Assembly: GCA_029255685.2 (NCBI GenBank)
Contig: CM055313.2
Coordinates: 68,798,641-68,862,640 of the forward strand
Direction of reading: 5' to 3'
DNA length: 64,000 nucleotides
From: Silene conica
Lineage: Eukaryota > Streptophyta > Magnoliopsida > Caryophyllales > Caryophyllaceae
Of this stretch, positions 11,413 to 22,840 are shown one piece after another; positions within the stretch are counted from its first letter, which is position 1; each line of letters opens with the position of its first letter. The notes under the pieces are model-generated. The model was given only the letters and a program-made list of their open reading frames with translations. It had not been told where the DNA came from and made no database searches. The translations under genes and the position numbers were made by a program.

Positions 11413-12409
11413 CAACCCTTTCTTGTTGAAACCGCCTACTTCTTCGAAGTAGATCTCGTTGTCGTCGATATCTTGCTCCGGGATCCCTTCACTTATCATT
11501 TTCGACTTTCTTGAAAAAACTTTTTCCTACAAAACAAAAATAAAGTGTTATTAGTATACGTTAATTAATTAGTAAACCAAATTACTAAAACATAAAGAAA
11601 AGTTTTTGTTAACTTACAAATAGTGCTTTGGGTTTCGTTGATAGCCAATCCTTCTTGGCATGCTTTTTTGTCTTCTCCAGCAACTTCAAGGCGGATGGTA
11701 CATCCCTCCCATCTTCTCCAGCCTGCAATTTAAATCCAACGACACTTGTTAAAAAAAACACTCAAGATTGTCAAAGGATGAAAATTGTTTAAAAATTATT
11801 CAAGACAAGAAAAAGTGAAGTAAAAACTAAGAAATTACCATTTCATCCATCAACTGTAGGGTGTTTTTACGACCCATAATGTGAGTACCTAAGGCCTTGC
11901 CTTTTTCGGTACTTCCTGACATCCGGTTTGTTTTGTTTTTATCGGATTTGTCTTGAAATTTTGGATCATCCTTTCTAGCCTTAAGTTGTTCGAAAATATC
12001 GGCCGGTATCCATTGAGGCCTTTGCTCCGTAGGTTTCTTCATAGCGTAGTGGATTTTTTTTGCGGAGGCGGTCTTTCATCATGTCTTCCCACGCCGACTT
12101 AACCGCTGCTCTATCACGAGGGTGAAAGGTAACATGTTTCTGTTTTAAAAAAAAAATATAGTTAAATAAATATGAAACAATAAATAGGTAATAAATAATA
12201 AAACGGAAATAGGTAACAGTTAATAAATACCTCAAACCAATTCCACCACTCTTCCTTGATGGCATCCGACGCATTTGACCAGTTGGGCGCATACTCCTTG
12301 TAGTTGCAAATAATGGTCTGTGTTATAAGAGTAGAAACGTCTTTGTCACTGAACCTGAAAAAGAGTTAAATGTGAAAATAAAATAGTCAACAAGTAATCA
12401 TATTATAAT

Positions 12410-12454
<45 letters not shown>

Positions 12455-12640
12455 CAATTATCCGTAAACAAATAAATAAGATACTTACCACTTGGCGCCT
12501 TCGTAATCAGTCGGATCGAGGTGTACTCGATGTGTAGGCGCCGGCGTCTGAGGCTCAATTATCTCGTCCTCGTCACTACCTCCCGCTCGTCGTCCCTCAG
12601 TCTGACGACTACCACTACCTCGTCGTCTTCCACCCGGCAT
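11412..12640 (-). pseudogene. CACTA second gene (Transposase_24/TnpA-like), 3' truncated
   Basis: Starts at ATG 12638-12640 with an Arg/Gly-rich then acidic N-terminus. Exons separated by short AT-rich introns can be followed: first exon ending near 12489 (DPTDYEGAKW), then one with NWSNASDAIKEEWWNWFE ending near 12231, then KHVTFHPRDRAAVKSAWEDM, KPTEQRPQWIPADIFEQLK, and a last piece DDNEIYFEEVGGFNKKGLI that reaches the deletion junction. The Trp-rich block and the terminal GG-x-x-KKG motif match the plant transposase family PF03004 found as the partner gene of TNP2 in CACTA elements. Such proteins are thought to bind subterminal repeats. An intron holds a (TA)n tract at 12413-12450. Exon edges are approximate. 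Confidence 0.7.
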
Positions 12641-12798
12641 ATTATCAAACTAATATAGCAACAATTAGATAGAAATGTTTTACATAATTAAAAACTTGAA
12701 TAATAAGATTAATAAGATAATTTCATTGACATTAAGCCATACGGCATCTACAATAATTTCAACAAATACAAGATTATCGAATCCAATAGATAGTAGTC

Positions 12799-15700
12799 CT
12801 AATCATCATCATCATCACTTGAACAATTTATTCCTACATCCTTACAAAGAGAATCTATAATATCTTCATCCTCATCCTCATCCTCATCCTCATCCTCAAC
12901 CTCGTCCTCATCCCCATCCTCATCCTCATGTTGCTCCACTGTCACAATTTGTATGTATTCTGGTTCCTCCACAATTTCATCTTCATCTTCTTCTTCTACT
13001 TCAATTGGTGACAGTATTGTTTCACCATTAGTAACATTTTCTTGAAAGAAAGATTCATCAACGGGGGCATCGACATGTGATCTAGCCTTGGTTTTGAATA
13101 CCGCTGACCATTGACTTTGATCCTTTTTTATACCTGGATAAGGACTATAGTAAACTTGTTCCACTTGATATGCCAACACAAATGGGTCGTACTTTGCAAA
13201 TTTTCTACTCCGGTTAACATCCACAAGCTTATATTCCTTATGCACTTGCATGCCTCTTTCGGAGTTATCTAGCCAACTACATTTGAACAAAATGACTTTT
13301 TAAGTGCTTTGTGGGCCTGTATAAGTCATTTCAACAATTTCGTCAAGGGTCCCATAGTAGTCAGCTCCTTCAGTGGAACTCACACAAACTCCATTGTTAA
13401 TTGTGCACTTTTCCAAATCTTTTCCTTGAATGAAAGCTCGAAATTTGTAGCCATTGATGGAATAGCGTTTCCATGTTCTGACTCTTCTTGAGGGACCATT
13501 TGCTAAGGCAATTAGAACTGGATCTTCTATATTATTAACCTGAGATCTAAACCATATGGGAAATCTTGTTTCATATTTTTCCCAAACATCATTGCCTACG
13601 ACACATTCAGGATGTTCTCTCATGATAAAATTTTCAAACAACCTATATTCAAATTAGGGGAATTATTAATTTTTGAACAACTAATAAAGTACGTTTCAAA
13701 TATAATAATTTAGATTCACCACTTACACTTCGTTTCGTTTCAATTCATCAGAATCGCAGTTAGATAAAACGTAGAGGTGTGCACGCTCATATTCGTTATC
13801 CTCCAAAAACCTTTCACGACACTTTCCAGAAGTAGTGCCATCATGATCTTGAAATATCTCAGGCAAGTTAGATTGTGTCGGCTTTTTTGAACCAACGTCA
13901 AGGTCCTTTGCCTTGGTGTCTATGTGATCTTCAAAGTATAGGGAACAGAAATTTGCTATTTCCTCAATTAAATATGCATTACATATAGACCCTTCAACAT
14001 GAGCTTTATTATTGATTTTCTTTTTCAAATGATTAAAAAACCTACAAACAAATTAATTTAGAATGAAAAATATGATGATATATATGTATTATGTAATATA
14101 AAGAATTGAATAAGGATGATGACATTACCTCTCGAAAGGATACATCCACCTATATTGCACAGGACCACCCACTTTTACTTCATATGGCAAATGAATAGGA
14201 AGGTGTTCCATTGAGTTGAAAAAAGAAGGTGGAAGGATTTTCTCTAATTTGCAGATAATCTCCGCAATGTTATTTTCGAGACTTGTAATTTTTTCAATTT
14301 GTACTGATGAAGTACACAAATCTCTGAAAAACTGACTAATTTCAGTTATGGCATTCCACTCATTTTTTGGAAGAAGATGTCTCAAAGCAACTGGGAGTAA
14401 TCGCTCCATGAAGACGTGACAATCATGACTTTTCAAACCGTGTATCTTCAATTCATTCATATCGACACACCTTCTCAAATCTGAAGCATAACCGTCGGGA
14501 AACTTCAGTTTGTATAACCATTCACATAGGACTTTCTTTTGTTCCTTTTTCAAAACGACCGAATCCCCTTTTCTTCTACTTGAACAAAGAAGTAACATGT
14601 CTTTCTCTGCATTTGAGTTTAATTTTGTTTTTCCTTTCACGTCCATGACAGTGTGAATTATTTGCTCGAAGAAATTTTTCTCAATATGCATGACATCAAG
14701 GTTATGTCGAATTAGTAGCGTGCTCCAATAGGGAAGCTCCCAAAAGATGCTTTGTTTCCACCACCCAATCCGTTTCCCTTTAAGCAAATTCAGTTCACGT
14801 TCAGATCCATCCACAATTTTCGGTAGATGTTTGACACAATCCCAGACTTCATTGCCTGTTAACCTCTTCGCAGCAACATCGTGCTCAACTTTCCCTTTTC
14901 TAAAATGCACCTTATCCTTACGAAAAACATGATTACTGTCTAAACATTGTCGATGACAATCAAAGCAACTCCATTTTTTGCCATGTTGTAGCCAAACTGA
15001 CTTAGTCTCATTTTTCATACAATATGGACATGCATGCTCACCTTGAGTTGTCCAACCAGATAACATGCCATATGCAGGAAAGTCGTTGATCGTCCATAGG
15101 AGTGCGGCTCTAAGATCAAAGTTTTGCTTCAAGGAGACGTCATAGGTTAAGATCCCCGTCTCCCATAATTGCTTCAACTCGTGAATAAGAGGCTGCAAAT
15201 AGACGTCAAGGTTTTTCTTTGGATTGTGGGGACCGGGAATAAGTAATGTTAAGAGCATAAACTGTCTTTTCATACAGAGCCAGGGTGGTAAATTGTATGG
15301 AGTAAGTATCACCGGCCAACATGAATATTGCTTCCCGAATTGACTAAACGGTGCGAAACCATCAGTGCAAAGTCCAAGACGGACATTCCTAGGCTCAGAT
15401 GCAAAATCAGGATGCAGCCGGTCAAACTGTTTCTAAGCCTCCCCGTCACTTGGATGAGACATTGTTCCACTAACACGAGCGTTTTCATAATGCCAACGCA
15501 TTTCGCCCGCGATGTGCTTTGTGGCATAAAATCGTTGCAACCGTGGTCCTAATGGAAAATAAGTTAAGAACTTTTCGGGAACTCTTTTGCCATTTGCATT
15601 TTTCTCTAATTTGTACCTATTCGTACCACATTTTCTGCACTTATCAAGGTGAGCGTCGTCCATCTTGAAAATCATACATCCTCCCGAGCAGGCATCTATC

Positions 15701-16347
15701 TTCTCATGGGGAAGTTGAAGAGCTTTAAGAACTTTTTTGGTTTCGTAGTAGTTACACGTCATAAGATTATTTTCAGGAATCATATCTCCGATATATGACG
15801 CAAAACCATGTACACATTTTTCAGCTAAGTTGTATTCACATTTTAAAGTGATCAACCTTGAAGCCGACTGTAGCAATGTCATATGACTTCCTACATAAAG
15901 AGGTTGTTCGACATGTTTTAGCATTTGGAAAAAAGCTAATACATTAGGATTTGGAGATTCATCGACCACCTCGGCGTTTAGAGCATCTTCCCTAATTTGA
16001 TCAATGCTATCGCGTAACGCATCTTCTACCATATCCCTATAAGGATTGTCGGAGTGCATTGATGAGCTTCCCTCTTCCTCAACGGAGAATTTCTCTCCGT
16101 GACACACCCAATCGTAATAGTTATCACAAAACCCTCTCAAACCAAGGTGTTTTCGTACTTCTTGCGCAACTAAATACTTTGTATTCTTACACTTAGAACA
16201 TGGACACCTAATTTCTCTATTTCTAACGTATTCGTCTTGTTGCTTAACATAGTTAATGAATTCATTAACACCAATTACGAAATCCTGCCTTATTTTTTTC
16301 CTAGAATCCAACCTTTCATACATCCATTTTCTTTCTAATCTCTTCAT
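12799..16347 (-). pseudogene. TNP2-type CACTA transposase, two in-frame stops
   Basis: Start chosen at ATG 16345-16347 (MKRLERKWMYERL), because the longer frame to 16383 begins with a non-ATG codon. Domains in order: Transpos_assoc (CPCSKCKN ... HLGLRGFCDNYYDWVCHGE, about 16300-16100), the TNP2 domain (about 15540-14600; HACPYCMKNETKSVWL, LDVYLQPLIHELKQLW), a DUF4218-like block ending QYRWMYPFER (14129), then after two short introns a DUF4216-like block (DYYGTLDEIVEMTY, FKCSWLDNSERG) and a very acidic tail at 12799-12990. The in-frame stops are TAG at 15433-15435, where a Trp is usual, and TAA at 13300-13302. Introns of about 85 bp lie at about 14128-14043 and about 13728-13640. The enzyme would cut at the CACTA ends; this copy is inactive as it stands. 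Confidence 0.85.
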
Positions 16348-16379
16348 AGTAAATCTACATATTTTAACAAACAATAACA

Positions 16380-16622
16380 ACAACTAATTAACAACAACAA
16401 TTAAATAACAACAACTACATATATATATAACAGCAACTAACAACAAAAACTAGTTAACAACTAATTAACAGCAACAACAACAATTAATTAACAACAACAA
16501 TTAAATAACAACTACATATATATAACAACAACTAACAACAACAACAACAACAACTACAACTACAACTACCAACACCAACACCAACACCACCAACACCAAC
16601 ACCAACACCAACACCAACACCA
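16380..16622. repeat. AAC/ACC-type microsatellite
   Basis: Imperfect AAC repeats with ACT and ACC variants, ending in a run of CAACAC/CCAACA units (16565-16622). It lies upstream of the CACTA transposase start. Confidence 0.85.
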
Positions 16623-16683
16623 ACCTGCAAAAAAAAAACAATTTACATATATTGGTCTGGGGTCCTTATCTCTCCAGCCTAAA

Positions 16684-16905
16684 CCCATCTTTGAATCTTT
16701 CATACCATTAGTAAACACTCTTATATTTTCTTGATTGTAATGAGACAAAAATTGGGCAGCACTTCCCTATTGTTCTCCAAATACATTATATAGAATGTAT
16801 TTGGAGAACAATAAGGAAGTGTTGCCTAATTTTTGTTTCATTACAATCAAGAAATTATAAGAGTGTTTACTACCTAAATGGAATGAAAGATTCAAAGACA
16901 GTCCC
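16684..16905. repeat. long inverted repeat (foldback) within the CACTA element
   Basis: The left arm (about 16684-16790, including TCTTTGAATCTTTCAT, GTAAACACTCTTATA, TTGATTGTAATGAGACAAAA and TTGTTCTCCAAATACATT) is followed after about 10 bp by a nearly complete inverted copy (about 16797-16905). Arms of about 105 bp with few mismatches and a very short loop. No obvious coding function. Confidence 0.85.
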
Positions 16906-17579
16906 AAAACGGGGACTATTCAACAATTACACCTAATGTGTAATTATTGAACGGGTACTATTCAAGAATATTCTAAACAAATCAACAACACTAACAATCA
17001 ACAACAATGCAAATTATATCAAAAATCAATCGTCCTAAACATCTTAACAAAAATATGCGACGGATTTGGGACGAAATTAGCTACTAACCTAATATCACTA
17101 ACCACCTAACAATACTAACTAAACTAATCAAATAACAATTAAACTAAACTAACTATTCTTAATAACAATAAAAAACAATAATACGGAATTTGCGACGGAA
17201 TTTTGCGACGGACTAAAAATAACTAATTTACGGTACATAAATAATGAAAGTTAGTATACATACATTAAGAGAAATGGAGAATGAAGAAGTAAGTGGCGGC
17301 AGCAAGGTGGCAGCGGTGTGATGGCGGCGGCGGTGAGGTGGAAGGGAGAAGGAGAAGGAGAGGAAGGAGGAGGAAGGAATGAAGGAGAAGGAGGGAGTGC
17401 TTCGGCGTGGTGGCAGGGTGGCCGGCGGTGTCAGGGGTAGTGGGGTGGGGGGTGGTGGCGTCGGGGTTGGTGGGTTGGGGTGGTTTTGGTGTTCGTCGAA
17501 AAATCGCACTTAGGGTTTTAGGTAAAAGATTGAAATCGATTTGGGGGAAAAAAGAAGACCCGCGGGGTCTGTATAAATA
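16906..17579. other. CACTA 5' untranslated region, no gene seen
   Basis: AT-rich to about 17270, then a purine-rich, GGA/GGC-rich stretch (17280-17480). Its open frames on the minus strand are Pro/Ser-rich low-complexity sequence and are not called. Confidence 0.5.
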
Positions 17580-17969
17580 AAGTTTGCGACGGAAATTTGC
17601 GACGGAATTTCCGTCGCAAATCTGGTCAATGTCAAACTTTGACCAGATTTGCGACGGAAATTCCGTCGCAAATTTTGACTTTTGCGACGGAATTTCCGTC
17701 GCAAATCTGGTCAAAGTTTGACCTTGACCAGATTTTGGTCAAGTCTGGTCAATTTGTTTGCGACGGAAATTCCGTCGCAAAAGTCAAAATTTGCGACAGA
17801 CTTTCCGTCGCAAACTTTCCCGCCATTTGACTTTCACTTCGCGGGTCTGGGAAATTTAGGTCCGTCGCAAAATTCCGTCGCAAAAAAGATTTCCGTCGCA
17901 AAGTCCGTCCCAAAACCCTATTTGCGACGGAATTGCTATCCGTCGCAAGGGCAGTATTTTTTTGTAGTG
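17580..17969 (-). repeat. CACTA subterminal repeat array and terminal inverted repeat
   Basis: More than ten copies of TTTGCGACGGAA or its complement TTCCGTCGCAAA, many joined head to head as palindromes, ending at the terminus 17964-17969 (GTAGTG on plus, CACTAC on minus). Subterminal arrays like this bind the transposon-encoded accessory protein in En/Spm elements. Confidence 0.85.
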
Positions 17970-18148
17970 AGATCCGGATGTCGTGGATCGGGAAGAGAAG
18001 AAAAAGAGGAGGAAAGCTCAAGAGGAGAGGTCGTCGCATATGCTTTGCGACGGCGGGAAGAAGATGTGTTTTGCTACTCAAGCAAACACTGTAGAGACTA
18101 CGGCTTATCGTCAGAAACCGTGGTCGGATATTTTCCGCATCTTTAGCG
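17970..18148 (+). pseudogene. remnant of the E1 3' gene
   Basis: An open frame from the CACTA junction ends at TAG 18146-18148 (…KPWSDIFRIFSG). It starts acidic and then lysine-rich (EEKKKRRKAQEE). Its position matches the end of the env-position gene of Athila elements, but I see no clear similarity to the E2 gene, so identity is open. The extra copy of the GCGACGG motif at 18047 makes the exact CACTA boundary slightly uncertain. Confidence 0.35.
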
Positions 18149-18366
18149 GATAGTTGTTTCAAATTTCAGTTTTTAAAGACAATTTATTTTTTGTTGTGTG
18201 AGACTTTTTAGTTTGGTTTGATCGTAGTTTTAGAACTTTTTCCTTTATGCTTGCGTAGTTAAGACTTTAGACTTGTTTCTGGAATCTCGCGCGTATGTTG
18301 GGCGCATATATTTTTCTTGCTTTTTCAGGTTTTTACAAAGAAACGAAGATCGCTGGGACACAGAGG

Positions 18367-18470
18367 GGTCGACCGACCAGATACTCAAGTCGGTCGACCT
18401 AGCCATGTATCGCTGAAATTCCTGTAGTTTACAGGAAGGTCGGTCGACCTATTATATAGGTCGGTCGACC
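18367..18470 (+). repeat. phased 12-mer pairs in E1 3' UTR
   Basis: Starts at 18367 (GGTCGACCGACC) and 18388 (AGTCGGTCGACC, inverted orientation), then 18438 and 18459 (both GGTCGGTCGACC). Spacing 21 bp in each pair. Confidence 0.9.
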
Positions 18471-19496
18471 TACCTGTCCGTCACAGTCAGTTTGTTTCTT
18501 CCTCGGAGATCGTGCAACCGTTCTTTGGTACTGAAGTGGCATTGCTAGCCACCAAAACCTCCCAGCTTACGCTGGTTTGGGGAGGTTTTTCTCATACGCT
18601 TATCAACCCAGTGAGTTCTTTACAATTTTTCCTTAGTTTTTTTTATTTATTCGCATCTTTCTTTTAATTTTCCGAAACCTTTACTTAGGCTAATGCACAA
18701 TGGGGACATTGGGTGGGTTGGTTTGGGGAATGGTTTCGTGTCACATGCATTGCATTCTGTCACACGTTTATTGCATTTCTGTCTTGCATTGTTCTTTTCT
18801 TTATTTTTCCTTATATATACAAGAAAAATACAAAAAAATGAAAAAAATTCAAAAAAAAATTTCCAAAAAATTGCACGTTTATTTTAGCATATAAGTCGAG
18901 TCGGAACGAAAGTATTTCAAGGATGATTTTGCTTTCTTACATGTTTATACCTTTACCTTGCCTTGTCAACTTGTTTTAGTATAAGAGTCTTTTGCATATC
19001 TACGAGTTTTTTGTTAAATTGTATATCTTGAGACTTGACTTATACCTTGGCAACCTACTATACATTCTAAGGTTTAGAGCCTTATTCCTGGTTTCATTTT
19101 TCAACCAGTTGTCTAGGATGTGAGTAGTACTCCCCTTGGAACATGTTACATCAATATGCATAAACATGAACTTGAATTGCTATATACTTGTTTTACTATC
19201 TCGTTTTGTGAATCTTGATACGTGCATTTGGGGTCCCTTTTCTCATATTTACCCATAAGCCCTACATAGCCAAAATTGCCTTTTTATTCCCCCAAAACTA
19301 CACCCCATACTTAGCCTACCTTTCCAAGCTAGTATTTGTAGCTCTTGGTCCATCTTGAGGTATCTTAGTTTGTATACTATCTTGAGCAAAAAGAGAAAAG
19401 AAAGAAAGAAAGCAAGAAAAGAGAAAAAGAACAGAAAAATTCAGAAAAAAGAAAGAAAGAAAAGAAAAACGAAAAAATCAATATTTCGACAAAGTT

Positions 19497-19529
19497 AGTC
19501 GACCGACCACCTTCATGGGTCGGTCGACC
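19497..19529 (+). repeat. phased 12-mer pair in E1 3' UTR
   Basis: Starts at 19497 (AGTCGACCGACC) and 19518 (GGTCGGTCGACC), 21 bp apart and in opposite orientation. They follow a purine-rich AGAAA tract. Confidence 0.88.
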
Positions 19530-20147
19530 AACTGACAGCATCAGAAATTCAAAATTTCGTTCTGAAATCCCTTTCTTTTATATGTTATCACTTCCGTGCT
19601 TCATTCAAAATATTTGGGAGTCCTGTCATATATATAATGTGAGAGTTGTGCCACAAAAGAACACTTTCTTAATTTCAAGAGTTATGAAATATGTTGATGG
19701 AAATCGGTTTTACTAGCTTGGCTACTAACCCCACAATTCCAAAAACATCTTAACCACTTTTTACCTTTTACCTCACATATCTTTCATTACCTCAATTGCA
19801 TGTATCTTGGTCACTTAATGAGTTTGTTATACATAGTTGTAGAATTCTTGTTCATATTAGATTGCAGGCATGTTTTCATGGGTCGCAGTTAGGTGAGTGT
19901 CATTCCAAATATACTTCTTTCTATCTTTTACATATACTCACCCTTTGTTTCATGAGTGTCTCGAGCGTACCGCGAGAGTCCATGGTATAAAGTCTCTATA
20001 GTCTTTATGTTTGCAAGTTTGACGACCCTATAACTTGTTTGCATGATTTAAATACTTTCTCATTTTGTACTTGGCATTGGTTTAGGCTTACATGTAAATT
20101 TCGCTCTGAGATTGAAATCGTTCCATTAGTTAAGATCGAGTCTATTT

Positions 20148-20167
20148 CTTGCTTGAGGGCAAGCAAG
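20148..20167 (+). promoter_or_regulatory. stem-loop just upstream of the E1 polypurine tract
   Basis: Perfect 8-bp stem CTTGCTTG/CAAGCAAG with the four-base loop AGGG, ending two bases before the purine tract. The same hairpin with loop AGGA is in E2 at 54765-54784. Confidence 0.7.
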
Positions 20168-20185
20168 GGTTTGGTTTGGGGAATT

Positions 20186-21736
20186 TGATGCGTGTCTATT
20201 TTATGATGTTTTTCATCTATTTTTACACGCATTTGATCGCTCATTTACTATGTTTTAGCCCTTATTTCCCAACAATCGTGTACTTTCGTATTTTTATGCA
20301 CTTTTGCAGATTTATGCGGAAAAGGGACGATTTAGCACAAAATTCATGTCCTCGAGTCTTTTGCATAATTAAGGAACAATGGAAAGTAAACTGGAATCTT
20401 TATTTAAGTGCCAAGAGTCAAAGCGAGAAGAAAACCGAAGGATTTCTATACGGAAGCGGTCGACCGACCTATAATATGGGTCGGCCGACCAGGCCTAACT
20501 TTTATGAAGTCCAAATCTGAGGAGAAGCCCAGAATTTGCTAAGCCCGTAAAAAGAGGTCGACCGACCTCAGCGAAGCCCAGGAACGTTTTTTCGGAAATA
20601 GATTAGAAGTAGGAGTCTTTTAGGAAACTCTAATCTTTGGCCCTATATAAGCTAATCTTGTGATTAGGGTTTAGATATTCAAGAATTGAGGGATATATTC
20701 AGTTTCTTAGTTAATAAGCTACAATAAAGTTACAATCTAGTTTTATTCCGTCTTTAGTTTATTTGTAATCTTTCAATAATTCTCAAGCATTCAATAAAGT
20801 TTGTTCCTTTCTGCCCTAATTCCGACTGTGGTAATTACTCTTTTAATCTAGCTTTATTATTGTTCTTATTACTATTGCATTCAATTAAGATAGAATTCTC
20901 AAGCTTTATTGAATCTCGCATGTTTAGATTATTTACTATGTTTACCATGTTTATTCCCATCTTTATTATCATTTCAATAACCATGAGTAGCTAATTTCCA
21001 TATGTTAGGATGTAGGGGATGAATATGCGTAGGTAGTAGAAACTCCGGGACCGACCTGTAGCAGAGCCGCGGTCGGCCGACTCAAATAGTGGGTCGGTCG
21101 ACCGAGGCGATGGTCGGCCAACTGGAATAGCTGGTTGGTCGACCACTCGCGCATGAATCTTGTTTCGTCTTTCCTTGTTGACTATAATAACCTGCAATGA
21201 GACCGAAAGGAGACTTGTAGGATGTTAGTAATGACCTACCCAAGATTGAGAGATACGGGAAGAGCATTGGTTTACACCTTAAGACGGCTAGGTTACTTAA
21301 GACTGAAAGGTATGTGACCTAGGATTTAGGAATCACCCTTATTGTTGACACCCAATAATTGTGAGATCTAGGAACTAATAGCATAGGCCGAAAGGAGCTA
21401 TTAGGTACCATAGACCGAAAGGATATGTTACACCCCTTACGCGACTGCAATACATGTTGACCTTAGGATTTATATCACCTTAGCTATCTGTTACCCAAAC
21501 ATCCTAGCATCCTTTTTTATATAGTTTTAATCTTATCTTTTATTTCTTTTTTTATTTTAAATCTTTGCTTAGACTTAGTAATCAACAATCAAACCCCCAA
21601 AATTGTTACCTTTAAACATCAACACCAAACAATAAACATTCCCCACCTCCTTGTGGTTCGACCCTGACTTTCACTATCTTTTGTTAAAGTTAAGAATTAT
21701 AAATTTTATCTTTGGTACCCTCAACGACGGGCATCA
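20186..21736 (+). repeat. E1 3' LTR
   Basis: 1551 bp, about 20 substitutions from the 5' LTR by eye. One 21-bp deletion collapses the pair at 8163/8184 of the 5' LTR to a single motif at 20556. The other motifs are kept at 20458/20479 and 21071/21092/21112/21133. Confidence 0.88.
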
Positions 21737-21741
21737 GGTCC

Positions 21742-22840
21742 AAGTCATGTCTCTCTCCATGCCCCATGCTCCTAATCCATCTGTCTCTGACCTGTAGAAT
21801 CTACTCCCCATTCCGGATCATCGTAGGTGTACACGAATACACTGTCAACCTCGCGGTTGAGTAGGATAACACAAAAATAGATAATGCAACAATTATGATA
21901 TGCGAATGCAATGATATGCTCGAGCTCAATCTCAATCTCAATCTCAATCACCATCTCAAACCCGAAACACCCAGCCATACCGAACCTCCCGACAGACTAT
22001 AATCGGTCGTCACCGAACACCAGCTCAATAGCTGATAAGACACCAGGCCTGGTCTGCAGAACCACCATGGGCTTTATATCAGAACAACATCTGATTCACA
22101 TCTTTCTCAGTAACCAATGCATATGTCATGTCATGAATGCAACAATACTCTTAATCAATCATACTATTAAATAATGCCATGCTCATGCCACTAATAATAA
22201 TCAACACTCAATCCAACCAATATCATTATCATATCAATCATGCTCAGCATCCATAACACACAATTTAACACTTATTAGTAACACATCATAGAGTATAGTG
22301 CCAGTGTATCCTACCTGGATAGCAATATAGTCCAATGACAAGCCAATAAGTAACAGATTTCTGCCACTTCAAAACCGTTACCTAACAAATATAATATGAA
22401 TAATAATTACTAACTAATATAACTACTTAAACAAGGTATAATATAACAACTAATCAGTATAATTAACCAAGTAATGTATTACGCATAACGAGACGATATT
22501 AAGCACGACTAGTCAATTAACTCGATTAGGTGATTAATTAAAATTACCGTCACAACACCATTTAACAAATTAACTAAATCAGTTCAACTAATTAAACTAA
22601 TTGATCCCAACTAAATAAACTTGAACTAAACAATTTAAATCATTAACAACATCAACATAACTAAACAAATAATATCAATAACCGTCACATAAATTATAAA
22701 TACTTATAATAATAATAATAATAATACCACTACTAACCACAATAATAATAACAAGAATAATGAATGATAACAAATCAATGATACTAACAATAATATATTT
22801 ACAATAATAATTAATAATAATAGTAATAATAATAATAATA
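21742..22840 (-). repeat. R 5' LTR, segment 2
   Basis: Continues the R LTR after E1 and matches 2500-3595 of the left LTR almost base for base. It ends in the (TAA)n tract where the non-LTR element inserted. Confidence 0.85.

Larger units (their letters stand above)
11412..17969 (-). mobile_element. CACTA (En/Spm) transposon, 3' part missing
   Basis: The minus strand starts at 17969 with CACTACAAAAAAATACTGCC, a classic CACTA terminus, followed by about 390 bp of subterminal repeats built on TTTGCGACGGAA and its complement. It carries a TNP2-type transposase gene and the start of a second plant CACTA gene. The other terminus should appear near 11412 as CACTAC on the plus strand and is absent; coding sequence of the second gene runs straight into E1 gag. 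So the element lost its 3' end together with E1 pol in one deletion. No 3-bp duplication can therefore be checked. Confidence 0.85.
18149..20185 (+). other. E1 3' untranslated region with conserved blocks
   Basis: About 2 kb without a gene. Blocks shared with the E2 3' UTR include GCACAATGGGG (18697), CGAGTCGGAACG (18896), TTACATCAATATGCATAAAC (19147), GATTGCAGGCATGTT (19860) and GTCTCGAGCGTACCGCGAGA (19958). Three phased 12-mer pairs lie here. A strong hairpin with arms AAAACCTCC/GGAGGTTTT lies at 18554-18589. The polypurine tract TTTGGTTTGGGGAATT (20170-20185) ends the region. Confidence 0.75.
7793..21736 (+). mobile_element. E1: Athila-type Ty3/gypsy retrotransposon, deleted and carrying a CACTA fragment
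   Basis: Two LTRs (7793-9364 and 20186-21736) with TGATGCG...GGGCATCA ends, flanked by the 5-bp duplication GGTCC (7788-7792 and 21737-21741). A tRNA-Asp type primer-binding site follows the 5' LTR, as in Athila. Only gag and a long 3' UTR remain: pol and most of the env-position gene are gone, and in their place is the truncated CACTA element 11412-17969. The simplest history is that CACTA inserted near the 3' end, and one deletion later removed everything from late gag to the middle of the CACTA. The LTRs differ at about 20 positions by eye plus one 21-bp deletion, so the insertion is fairly young. Confidence 0.88.

Noticed and set aside
12413..12450. Another (TA)n-MITE site
   Set aside because: Only a (TA)n run inside a CACTA intron; the MITE ends are absent.
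16684..16905. miRNA precursor
   Set aside because: Arms are too long and too perfect for a typical plant miRNA precursor and it lies in a transposon; kept as a foldback instead.
18554..18589. Rho-independent terminator-like hairpin with a T run
   Set aside because: This is eukaryotic DNA in a retrotransposon 3' UTR; the hairpin is real but a bacterial-type terminator role makes no sense.
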